Shown here: piece after piece, positions 51,754-63,180 of the stretch
Numbering within the stretch: the first letter of the stretch is position 1
How the letters are laid out: each line of letters starts with the position of its first letter
DNA from: Megalopta genalis
Taxonomy: Eukaryota > Arthropoda > Insecta > Hymenoptera > Halictidae
DNA length: 64,000 bases
Assembly (NCBI RefSeq): GCF_051020955.1
Contig: NC_135027.1
Coordinates: forward strand, 9,464,532 to 9,528,531
Direction of reading: 5' to 3'
Notes under the pieces: generated by a model
The model's input: only the letters and a program-made list of their open reading frames with translations
What the model was told of the DNA's origin: nothing
Database searches by the model: none
Translations under genes and position numbers: made by a program

Positions 51754-51830
51754 TCTTCTACTTCGCATTGATTTGAAGCTAAATCATGTGTTTCGAATGA
51801 TTGTGAATCTAAGTTGTTTGTTTCGCATGC

Positions 51831-52404
51831 AGTTGAATCTAATCCATTTATATCGCAAGTATTGGAAGCTAAATCATTTGTTTCGCATGGATTTGAAGCC
51901 AAAGCTTTTACGTCGCATTGATTTGTAGCTAAATCATGTGTTTTCGCATGAATGTGAAGCTAACTCGTTTATCTCGCTTCCAGTTGAAGCTAAATCATTT
52001 ATATCGCAAGTACTTGAAGCTAAATCATTTGTTTCGCATGGATTTGAATCTAACTTGTTTGTTTCGCATGCAGTTGAATCTAAATAACTTATATCGCAAG
52101 TATTTGAAGCAAAATCATTTGTTTCGCTTGGATTTGAAGCTAAACCTTCTACCTCGCACTGATTTGAAGCTTTGTCATGTGTTTCGCGTGGATTCAAATC
52201 TAACTCGATTGTTTCGCATGCAGTTGAAGCTAAGTCATTTATATCGCAAGTATTTGAAGCAAAATCATTTGTTTAGCTTGGATTTGAAGCTAAATCTTCT
52301 ACTCCGCATTGAATTGAAGCAAAATCATGTGTTTCAAATGAATGTGAATCTAAGTTGTTTGTTTCGCATGCAGTTGAATCTAAATCATTTATATCGCAAG
52401 TATT
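51831..52404. repeat. 0.57-kb block in three copies
   Basis: The same order occurs at about 60,358-60,932 (offset 8,527) and 63,181-63,755 (a further 2,823). All share GCAAGTATTGGAAGC, TTTTACGTCGCATTG, TCGTTTATCTCGC and AAATAACTTATATCGC. The first copy has GGATTCAAATC where the other two have a 31-bp unit GGATTTAAAATC, so a 1-bp length change separates them. Confidence 0.75.
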
Positions 52405-53600
52405 TGAAGCATAATCATTTGTTTCGCATGCATTTGAAGATATATCGTTTATATCGCAAGTATTTGAAGCTAAATCATTTGTGTCGCATGGATTTGAAGC
52501 TAAATCTTCTACTCGGCATTGATTTGAGGCTAAATCATGTGTTTCGAATTAATGTGAAGCTAACTCGTTTGTTTCGCATGGATTAGAAGCTAACTCGCTT
52601 GTTTCGCATCCAGTTAAAGCTAAATCATTTATATCGCAAGTATTTCAAGGTAAATCATTTGTTTCGCATGGATTTGAAGCTAAATCTTCTACCTCGCATT
52701 GATTTGAGGCTAAATCATGTGTTTCGAATTAATGTGAAGCTAACTCGTTTGTTTCGCATGGATTAGAAGCTAACTCGCTTGTTTTGCTTCCAGTTAAAGC
52801 TAAATTATTTATATCGCAAGTATTTGAAGGTAAATCATTTGTTTCGCAAGGATTTGAAGCTAAAACTTCTACTCCGCATTGATTTTAAATCTAAATCTCT
52901 TTTTTCGCATGGATTTGAATCTAACTTGTTTGTTTCGCATGCAGTTGAATCTAAATCATTTATATCGCAAGTATTTGACGCAAAATCATTTGTTTCGCTT
53001 GGATTTGAAGCTAAATCTTCTACTTCGCACTGATTTGAAGCTAAATCATGTGTTTCGAATGAATGTGTATCTAAGTTGTTTGTTTCGCATGCAGTTGAAT
53101 CTAAATCATTTATATCGCTAGTATTTGAAGCTAAATCATTTGTTTCGCATGGATTTGAAGCCAAAGCTTTTACCTCGCATTGATTTGAAGCTAAATCATG
53201 TGTTTCGAATGACTGTGAAGCTAACTCGTTTGTTTCGCATTTATTTGAAGCTAAAACTTCTACTCGGCATTGATTTGAATATAAATCTCGTGTTTTGCAT
53301 GGATTTGAATCTAACTTGTTTGTTTCGCATGCAGTTGAATCTAAATCATTTATATCGCAAGTATTTGAAGCAAAATCATTTGTTTGTCTTGGATTTGAAG
53401 CTAAACCTTCTATTTCGCATTGGTTTGAAGCTAAATCATGTGTTTCGAATGAATGTGAAGCTAACTCGTTTGTTTCGCATGCATTTGAAGCTATATCGTT
53501 TATATCGCAAGTACTTGACGCCAAATCATTTGTTTCGCATGGATTTGAAGCTAACTCGCATGTTTCGTTTCCAGTTGGTGCTAAATCATTTATATCGCTA
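52130..53600. repeat. 1.5-kb block, partner of about 57,205-58,680
   Basis: Matches at an offset of 5,076 bp (5,075 left of the GGATTCAAATC site). Examples are 52,779 with 57,855 and 53,295 with 58,371. Landmarks are GATTTAGCTTGG-type ATTTGTTTAGCTTGG, GAAGCATAATCATTTG, a GTATTTCAAGG unit and GATTTTAAATC. The right end of this copy has CTAGTTTTTTAAAC where the partner reads CTAGTATTTGAAAC. Confidence 0.75.
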
Positions 53601-56600
53601 GTTTTTTAAACTAAATCATTTGTTTCGCATGGATTTGAAGCTAAACCTTCTTCTTCGCATTGGTTTGAAGATAAATCATGTGTTTCGAATGACTGTGAAG
53701 CTAACTCGTTTGTTTCGCATGCATTTGAATCTATATCGTTTATATCGCAAGTATTTGAAGGCAAATCATTTGTTTCGCAAGGATTTGAAGCTAGAACTTC
53801 TACTCCGCATTGATTTAAATCTAAATCTCTTTTCTCGCATTGATTTGAATCTAACTTGTTTGTTTCGCATGCAGTTGAATCTAAATCATTTATATCGCAA
53901 GTATTTGAAGCAAAACCATTTGTTTCGCTTGGATTTGAAGCTAATTCTTCTACTTTGCATTGATTTGATGCTAAATCGTGTGTTTCGTTTGAATGTGAAG
54001 CTAACTCGTTTTTTCGCATGCATTTGAAGCTATATCGTTTATATCGCAAGTATTTGAAGCTAAATCACTTGTTTCGCATGGTTTTGAAGCTAACTCGCTT
54101 GTTCCGCTTCCAGTTAAAGCTATATCGTTTATACCGCAAGTATTTGAAGCAAAATCATTTGTTTGTCTTGGATTTGAAGCTAAACCTTCTTCCTCGCATT
54201 GATTTGAAGCTAAATCATGTGTTTCGATTGAATGTGAATCTAACTAGTTTCTTTCGCTTGGATTTGAAGCTAAACCTTCTATTTCGCATTGATTTGAAGC
54301 TAAATCATGTGTTTCGAATGAATGTGAAGCTAACTCGTTTGTTTCGCATGCATTTGAAGCTATATCGTTTATATCGCAAGTACTTGAAGCCAAATCATTT
54401 GTTTCGCATGGATTTGAAGCTAACTCGCATGTTTCGCTTCCAGTTGGTGCTAAATCATTTATATCGCTAGTATTTGAAACTAAATCATTTGTTTCGCATG
54501 GATTTGAAGCTAAACCTTCTACTTCGCATTGCTTGGAAGATAAATCATGTGTTTCGCGTGGATTTGAATCTAACTCGATTGATTCGCTTCCAGTTGAAGC
54601 TAAATCATTTATATCTCAAGTATTTGAAGCTAAATCATTTGTTTCGCATGGATTTGATGCTCAATCTTCTACTTCGCATTGATTTGAAGCTAAATCGTGT
54701 TTTTCGATTGAATGTGAAGCTAACTCGTTTTTTCGCATGCATTTGAAGCTATATCGTTTATATCGCAAGTATTTGAAGCTAAATCATTTGTTTCGCATGG
54801 TTTTTGTAGCTAACTCGCTTGTTCCGCTTCCAGTTAAAGCTATATCGTTTATACCGCAAGTATTTGAAGCTAAATCATTTGTTTCGCATGGATTTGAAGC
54901 TAAAACTTCTACTCGGCATTGATTTAATTCCAAATCTCGTGTTTTGCACGGATTTGAATCTAACTTGTTTGTTTCGCATGCAGTTGATTCTAAATCATTT
55001 ATATCCCAAGTATTTGAAGCAAAATCATTTGTTTCGCGTGGATTTGAAGCTAATCCTTCTACTTCGCATTGATTTGAAGCTAAATCATGTGTTTCGAATG
55101 AATGTGTATCTAAGTTGTTTGTTTCGCATGCAGTTGAATCTAAATCATTTATATCGCAAGTATTTGAAGGTAAATCATTTGTTTCGCATGGATTTGAAGC
55201 TAAACCTTCTACTTCGCATTGATTTGTAGCTAAATCATGTGTTCCGAAGGACTGTGAAGCTAACTCGTTTGTTTCGCATGAATTTGAAGCTATATCGTTT
55301 ATATCGCAAGTATTTGAAGCTAAATCATTTGTTTCGCAAGGATTTGAAGCTAAAACTTCTACTCCGCATTGATTTTAAATCTAAATCTCATTTTTCGCAT
55401 GGATTTGAATCTAACTTGTTTGTTTCGCATGCAGTTGAATCTAAGTCATTTATATCGCTAGTACTTGAAGCTTAACCATTTGTTTCGCATGGATTTGAAA
55501 CTAATCCTTCTACTTCGCGTTGCTTTGAATATAAATCATGTGTTTTCGCATGAATGTGAAGCTAACTCGTTTGTCTCGCTTCCAGTTGAAGCTAAATCAT
55601 TTATATCGCAAGTACTTGAAGCTAAATCATTTGTTTCGCATGGATTTGAAGCTAAACCTTCTACTTCGCATTGATTCGAAGCTAAATCATGTGTTTCGAA
55701 TGACTGTGAAGCTAACTCGTTTGTTTCGCATGCATTTGAAGCTATAACGTTTATATCGTAAGTATTTGAAGCTAAGTCATTTGTTTCGCATGGATTTGAA
55801 GCTAAAACTTCTACTCGGCATTGATTTGAATATAAATCTCGTGTTTTGCATGGATTTGAATCTAACTTGTTTGTTTCGCATGCAGTTGAATCTAAATCAT
55901 TTATATCGCAAGTAATTGAAGCAAAATCATTCGTTTCGCATGGATTTGAAGCTAAACCTTCTACTTCTCATTGATTTGAAGCTAAATCATGTGTTTCGAA
56001 TGACTGTGAAGCTAACTCGTTTGTTTCGCATGCATTTGAATCTATATCGTTTATATCCCAAGTATTTGAAGCTAAATCATTTGTTTCGCAAGGATTTGAA
56101 GCTAAATCTTCTACTTCGCATTGAATTGAAGCTAAATCATGTGTTTGGAATGAATGTGTATCTAAGTTGTTTGTTTCGCATGCAGTTGAATCTAAATCAT
56201 TTATATCGCAAGTATTTGAAGCTAAATCATTTGTTTCGCATGGATTTGAAGCCAAAGCTTTTACCTCGCATTGATTTGAAGCTAAAACATGTGTTTTCGC
56301 ATGAATGTGAAGCTAACTCGTTTGTCTCGCTTCCAGTTGAAGCTAAATCATTTATATCGCAAGTACTTGCAGCTAAATCATTTGTTTCGCATGGATTTGA
56401 AGCTAACTCGCACGTCTCGCTTCCAGTTGGAGCTAAGTCATTTATATCGCTAGTACTTGAAGCTAAACCATTTGTTTCGCATGGATTTGATGCTAATCCT
56501 TCTACTTCGCGTTGCTTTGAATATAAATCATGTGTTTTCGCATGAATGTGAAGTTAACTCGTTTGTCTCGCTTCCAGTTGAAGCTAAATCATTTATATCG

Positions 56601-57830
56601 CAAGTACTTGAAGCTAAATCATTTGTTTCGCATGGATTTGAAGCTAACTCGCATGTCTCGCTTCCAGTTGGTGCTAAGTCATTTATATCGCTAGTACTTG
56701 AAACTAAACCATTTGTTTCGCATGGATTTGAATCTAATCCTTCTACTTCGCGTTGCTTTGAATATAAATCATGTGTTTTCGCATGAATGGGAAGCTAACT
56801 CGTTTGTCTCGCTTCCAGTTGAAGCTAAATCATTTATATCGCAAGTACTTGAAGCTAAATCATTTGTTTCGCATGGATTTGAAGCTAAACCTTCTACTTC
56901 GCATTGATTTGAAGCTAAATCATGTGTTTCGAATGACTGTGAAGCTAACTCGTTTGTTTCTAATGCATTTGAAGATATATCGTTTATATCGCAAGTATTT
57001 GAAGCTAAATCATTTGTTTCGCATGGATTTGAAGTTAAATCTTCTACCTCGCATTGATTTGAGGCTAAATCATGTGTTTCGAATTAATGTGTAGCTAACT
57101 CGTTTGTTTCGCATGGATTAGAAGCTAACTCGCTTGTTTCGCTTCCAGTTAAAGCTAAATCATTTATATCGCAAGTATTTGAAGGTAAATCATTTGTTTC
57201 GCATGGATTTGAAGCTAAACCTTCTACCTCGCACTGATTTGAAGCTTTGTCATGTGTTTCGCGTGGATTTAAAATCTAACTCGATTGTTTCGCATGCAGT
57301 TGAAGCTAAGTCATTTATATCGCAAGTATTTGAAGCAAAATCATTTGTTTAGCTTGGATTTGAAGCTAAATCTTCTACTCCGCATTGAATTGAAGCAAAA
57401 TCATGTGTTTCAAATGAATGTGAATCTAAGTTGTTTGTTTCGCATGCAGTTGAATCTAAATCATTTATATCGCAAGTATTTGAAGCATAATCATTTGTTT
57501 CGCATGCATTTGAAGACATATCGTTTATATCGCAAGTATTTGAAGCTAAATCATTTGTGTCGCATGGATTTGAAGCTTAATCTTCTACTCGGCATTGATT
57601 TGAGGCTAAATCATGTGTTTCGAATTAATGTGAAGCTAACTCGTTTGTTTCGCATGGATTAGAAGCTAACTCGCTTGTTTCGCTTCCAGTTAAAGCTAAA
57701 TCATTTATATCGCAAGTATTTCAAGGTAAATCATTTGTTTCGCATGGATTTGAAGCTAAATCTTCTACCTCGCATTGATTTGAGGCTAAATCATGTGTTT
57801 CGAATTAATGTGAAGCTAACTCGTTTGTTT

Positions 57831-60350
57831 CGCATGGATTAGAAGCTAACTCGCTTGTTTTGCTTCCAGTTAAAGCTAAATTATTTATATCGCAAGTATT
57901 TGAAGGTAAATCATTTGTTTCGCAAGGATTTGAAGCTAAAACTTCTACTCCGCATTGATTTTAAATTTAAATCTCTTTTTTCGCATGGATTTGAATCTAA
58001 CTTGTTTGTTTCGCATGCAGTTGAATCTAAATCATTTATATCGCAAGTATTTGACGCAAAATCATTTGTTTCGCTTGGATTTGAAGCTAAATCTTCTACT
58101 TCGCACTGATTTGAAGCTAAATCATGTGTTTCGAATGAACGTGTATCTAAGTTGTTTGTTTCGCATGCAGTTGAATCTAAATCATTTATATCGCAAGTAT
58201 TTGAAGCTAAATCATTTGTTTCGCATGGATTTGAAGCCAAAGCTTTTACCTCGCATTGATTTGAAGCTAAATCATGTGTTTCGAATGACTGTGAAGCTAA
58301 CTCGTTTGTTTCGCATTTATTTGAAGCTAAAACTTCTACTCGGCATTGATTTGAATATAAATCTCGTGTTTTGCATGGATTTGAATCTAACTTGTTTGTT
58401 TCGCATGCAGTTGAATCTAAATCATTTATATCGCAAGTATTTGAAGCAAAATCATTTGTTTGCCTTGGATTTGAAGCTAAACCTTCTATTTCGCATTGGT
58501 TTGAAGCTAAATCATGTGTTTCGAATGAATGTGAAGCTAACTCGTTTGTTTCGCATGCATTTGAAGCTATATCGTTTATATCGCAAGTACTTGACACCAA
58601 ATCATTTGTTTCGCATGGATTTGAAGCTAACTCGCATGTTTCGTTTCCAGTTGGTGCTAAATCATTTATATCGCTAGTATTTGAAACTAAATCATTTGTT
58701 TCGCATGGATTTGAAGCTAAACCTTCTTCTTCGCATTGGTTTGAAGATAAATCATGTGTTTCGAATGACTGTGAAGCTAACTCGTTTGTTTCGCATGCAT
58801 TTGAATCTATATCGTTTATATCGCAAGTATTTGAAGGCAAATCATTTGTTTCGCAAGGATTTGAAGCTAGAACTTCTACTCCGCATTGATTTAAATCTAA
58901 ATCTCTTTTCTCGCATTGATTTGAATCTAACTTGTTTGTTTCGCATGCAGTTGAATCTAAATCATTTATATCGCAAGTATTTGAAGCAAAACCATTTGTT
59001 TCGCTTGGATTTGAAGCTAATTCTTCTACTTCGCATTGATTTGATGCTAAATCGTGTGTTTCGTTTGAATGTGAAGCTAACTCGTTTTTTCGCATGGATT
59101 AGAAGCTAACTCGCTTGTTTTGCTTCCAGTTAAAGCTAAATTATTTATATCGCAAGTATTTGAAGGTAAATCATTTGTTTCGCAAGGATTTGAAGCTAAA
59201 ACTTCTACTCCGCATTGATTTTAAATCTAAATCTCTTTTTTCGCATGGATTTGAATCTAACTTGTTTGTTTCGCATGCAGTTGAATCTAAATCATTTATA
59301 TCGCAAGTATTTGACGCAAAATCATTTGTTTCGCTTGGATTTGAAGCTAAATCTTCTACTTCGCACTGATTTGAAGCTAAATCATGTGTTTCGAATGAAC
59401 GTGTATCTAAGTTGTTTGTTTCGCATGCAGTTGAATCTAAATCATTTATATCGCAAGTATTTGAAGCTAAATCATTTGTTTCGCATGGATTTGAAGCCAA
59501 AGCTTTTACCTCGCATTGATTTGAAGCTAAATCATGTGTTTCGAATGACTGTGAAGCTAACTCGTTTGTTTCGCATTTATTTGAAGCTAAAACTTCTACT
59601 CGGCATTGATTTGAATATAAATCTCGTGTTTTGCATGGATTTGAATCTAACTTGTTTGTTTCGCATGCAGTTGAATCTAAATCATTTATATCGCAAGTAT
59701 TTGAAGCAAAATCATTTGTTTGTCTTGGATTTGAAGCTAAACCTTCTATTTCGCATTGGTTTGAAGCTAAATCATGTGTTTCGAATGAATGTGAAGCTAA
59801 CTCGTTTGTTTCGCATGCATTTGAAGCTATATCGTTTATATCGCAAGTACTTGACGCCAAATCATTTGTTTCGCATGGATTTGAAGCTAACTCGCATGTT
59901 TCGTTTCCAGTTGGTGCTAAATCATTTATATCGCTAGTATTTGAAACTAAATCATTTGTTTCGCATGGATTTGAAGCTAAACCTTCTTCTTCGCATTGGT
60001 TTGAAGATAAATCATGTGTTTCGAATGACTGTGAAGCTAACTCGTTTGTTTCGCATGCATTTGAATCTATATCGTTTATATCGCAAGTATTTGAAGGCAA
60101 ATCATTTGTTTCGCAAGGATTTGAAGCTAGAACTTCTACTCCGCATTGATTTAAATCTAAATCTCTTTTCTCGCATTGATTTGAATCTAACTTGTTTGTT
60201 TCGCATGCAGTTGAATCTAAATCATTTATATCGCAAGTATTTGAAGCAAAACCATTTGTTTCGCTTGGATTTGAAGCTAATTCTTCTACTTCGCATTGAT
60301 TTGATGCTAAATCGTGTGTTTCGTTTGAATGTGAAGCTAACTCGTTTTTT
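57831..60350. repeat. 1,260-bp tandem duplication, three mismatches
   Basis: Copies at about 57,831-59,090 and 59,091-60,350. I compared them line by line and found three substitutions over about 1,256 bp: AAATTTAA/AAATCTAA (57,967/59,227), TGCCTTGG/TGTCTTGG (58,463/59,723) and GACACC/GACGCC (58,585/59,845). There was no indel. The period is 42 monomers exactly because each copy carries one 31-bp unit (GATTTTAAATC) and one 29-bp unit (CGTTTTTTCGC). The join falls in a shared TTCGCATG, where the right end of copy 2 goes on to CAGT instead of GATT. Confidence 0.92.
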
Positions 60351-61494
60351 CGCATGCAGTTGAATCTAATCCATTTATATCGCAAGTATTGGAAGCTAAA
60401 TCATTTGTTTCGCATGGATTTGAAGCCAAAGCTTTTACGTCGCATTGATTTGTAGCTAAATCATGTGTTTTCGCATGAATGTGAAGCTAACTCGTTTATC
60501 TCGCTTCCAGTTGAAGCTAAATCATTTATATCGCAAGTACTTGAAGCTAAATCATTTGTTTCGCATGGATTTGAATCTAACTTGTTTGTTTCGCATGCAG
60601 TTGAATCTAAATAACTTATATCGCAAGTATTTGAAGCAAAATCATTTGTTTCGCTTGGATTTGAAGCTAAACCTTCTACCTCGCACTGATTTGAAGCTTT
60701 GTCATGTGTTTCGCGTGGATTTAAAATCTAACTCGATTGTTTCGCATGCAGTTGAAGCTAAGTCATTTATATCGCAAGTATTTGAAGCAAAATCATTTGT
60801 TTAGCTTGGATTTGAAGCTAAATCTTCTACTCCGCATTGAATTGAAGCAAAATCATGTGTTTCAAATGAATGTGAATCTAAGTTGTTTGTTTCGCATGCA
60901 GTTGAATCTAAATCATTTATATCGCAAGTATTTGAAGCATAATCATTTGTTTCGCATGCATTTGAAGATATATCGTTTATATCGCAAGTATTTGAAGCTA
61001 AATCATTTGTGTCGCATGGATTTGAAGCTAAATCTTCTACTTCGCACTGATTTGAAGCTAAATCATGTGTTTCGAATGAATGTGTATCTAAGTTGTTTGT
61101 TTCGCATGCAGTTGAATCTAAATCATTTATATCGCAAGTATTTGAAGCTAAATCATTTGTTTCGCATGGATTTGAAGCCAAAGCTTTTACCTCGCATTGA
61201 TTTGAAGCTAAATCATGTGTTTCGAATGACTGTGAAGCTAACTCGTTTGTTTCGCATTTATTTCAAGCTAAAACTTCTACTCGGCATTGATTTAAATCTA
61301 AATCTCTTTTCTCGCATTGATTTGAATCTAACTTGTTTGTTTCGCATGCAGTTGAATCTAAATCATTTATATCGCAAGTATTTGAAGCAAAACCATTTGT
61401 TTCGCTTGGATTTGAAGCTAATTCTTCTACTTCGCATTGATTTGATGCTAAATCGTTTGTTTCGTTTGAATGTGAAGCTAACTCGTTTTTTCGC

Positions 61495-63180
61495 ATGCAT
61501 TTGAAGCTATATCGTTTATATCGCAAGTATTTGAAGCTAAATCACTTGTTTCGCATGGTTTTGAAGCTAACTCGCTTGTTCCGCTTCCAGTTAAAGCTAT
61601 ATCGTTTATACCGCAAGTATTTGAAGCAAAATCATTTGTTTGTCTTGGATTTGAAGCTAAACCTTCTTCTTCGCATTGATTTGAAGCTAAATCATGTGTT
61701 TCGATTGAATGTGAATCTAACTAGTTTCTTTCGCTTGGATTTGAAGCTAAACCTTCTACTTCTCATTGATATGAAGCTAAATCATGTGTTTCGAATGACT
61801 GTGAAGCTAACTCGTTTGTTTCGCATGCATTTGAATCTATATCGTTTATATCGCAAGTATTTGAAGGCAAATCATTTGTTTCGCAAGGATTTGAAGCTAA
61901 AACTTCTACTCCGCATTGATTTAAATCTAAACCTCTTTTCTCGCATGGATTTGATTCTAACTTGTTTTTTTCGCATGCAGTTGAATCTAAATCATTTATA
62001 TCGCAAGTATTTGAAGCTAAACCTTCTACTTCGCATTGATTTGAAGCTAAATCATGTGTTTCGAATGATTGTGAATCTAAGTTGTTTGTTTCGCATGCAG
62101 TTGAATCTAAACCATTTATATCGCAAGTATTTGAAGCTAAATCATTTGTTTCGCATGGATTTGAAGCCAAAGCTTTTACGCCGCATTGATTTGTAGCTAA
62201 ATCATGTGTTTTCGCATGAATGTGAAGCTAACTCGTTTGTCTCGCTTCCAGTTGAAGCTAAATCATTTATATCGCAAGTACTTGAAGCTAAATCATTTGT
62301 TTCGCATGGATTTGAAGCTAACTCGCATGTCTCGCTTCCAGTTGGAGGTAAATCATTTATATCGCAAGTATTTGAAAGTAAATCATTTGTTTCGCATGGA
62401 TTTGAAGCTAAACTTTCTACTTCGCATTGCTTGGAAGATAAATCATGTGTTTCGTGTGGATTTGAATCTAACTCGATTGTTTCGCTTCCAGTTGAACCTA
62501 AATCATTTATATCGCTAGTATTTGAAGCTAAATCATTTGTTTCGCATGGATTTGAAGCTAAACCTTCTACCTCGCACTGATTTGAAGCTTTGTCATGTGT
62601 TTCGCGTGGATTTAAAATCTAACTCGATTGTTTCGCATGCAGTTGAAGCTAAGTCATTTATATCGCAAGTATTTGAAGCTAAATCATTTGTTTCGCATGG
62701 ATTTGAAGCCAAAGCTTTTCTCTCGCATTAATTTGAAGCTAAATCATGTGTTTCGCATGAATGTGAAGCTATCTCGTTTGTCTCGCTTTCAGTTGAAACT
62801 AAATCATTTATATCGCAAGTACTTGAAGCTAAATCATTTGTTTCGCATGGATTTGAATCTAACTTGTTTGTTTCGCATGCAGTTGAATCTAAATAACTTA
62901 TATCGCAAGTATTTGAAGCTAAATCATTTGTTTCGCAAGGATTTTAAGCTAAAACTTCTACTCCGCATTGATTTAAATCTAAATCTCTTTTCTCGCATGG
63001 ATTTGAATCTAACTTGTTTTTTTCGCATGCAGTTGAATCTAAATCATATAAATCGGAAGTATTTGAAGCAAAATCATTTGTTTCGCTTGGATTTGAAGCT
63101 AAATCTTCTACTTCGCATTGATTTGAAGCTAAATCATGTGTTTCGAATGATTGTGAATCTAAGTTGTTTGTTTCACATGC
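61495..63180. repeat. Mixed subdomain II pentamers without a dominant block copy
   Basis: This stretch is built of the same A-E-D-C-B monomers. Short pieces resemble 54,018-54,260 (61,495-61,740; for example the 29-bp CGTTTTTTCGC unit and TATACCGCAAG), 47,845-48,110 (61,780-61,960) and 48,096-48,310 (63,020-63,180). Around 62,410-62,640 subdomain I type units return (GCTTGGAAGATAAATC, CACTGATTTG, CTTTGTCATGTG). Nothing other than repeats is seen. Confidence 0.7.

Noticed and set aside
59171..60385. Minus-strand open frame of about 404 codons made of ten-residue repeats (SNPCETNDLA type)
   Set aside because: It is the longest open stretch, yet it starts out of phase in a frame-shifted unit (MRYKW...) and ends where a 31-bp unit shifts frame. 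It has no non-repeat domain, no start context shared with neighbours, and it lies across the young 1,260-bp duplication. Open length follows from the stop-free 30-bp consensus.
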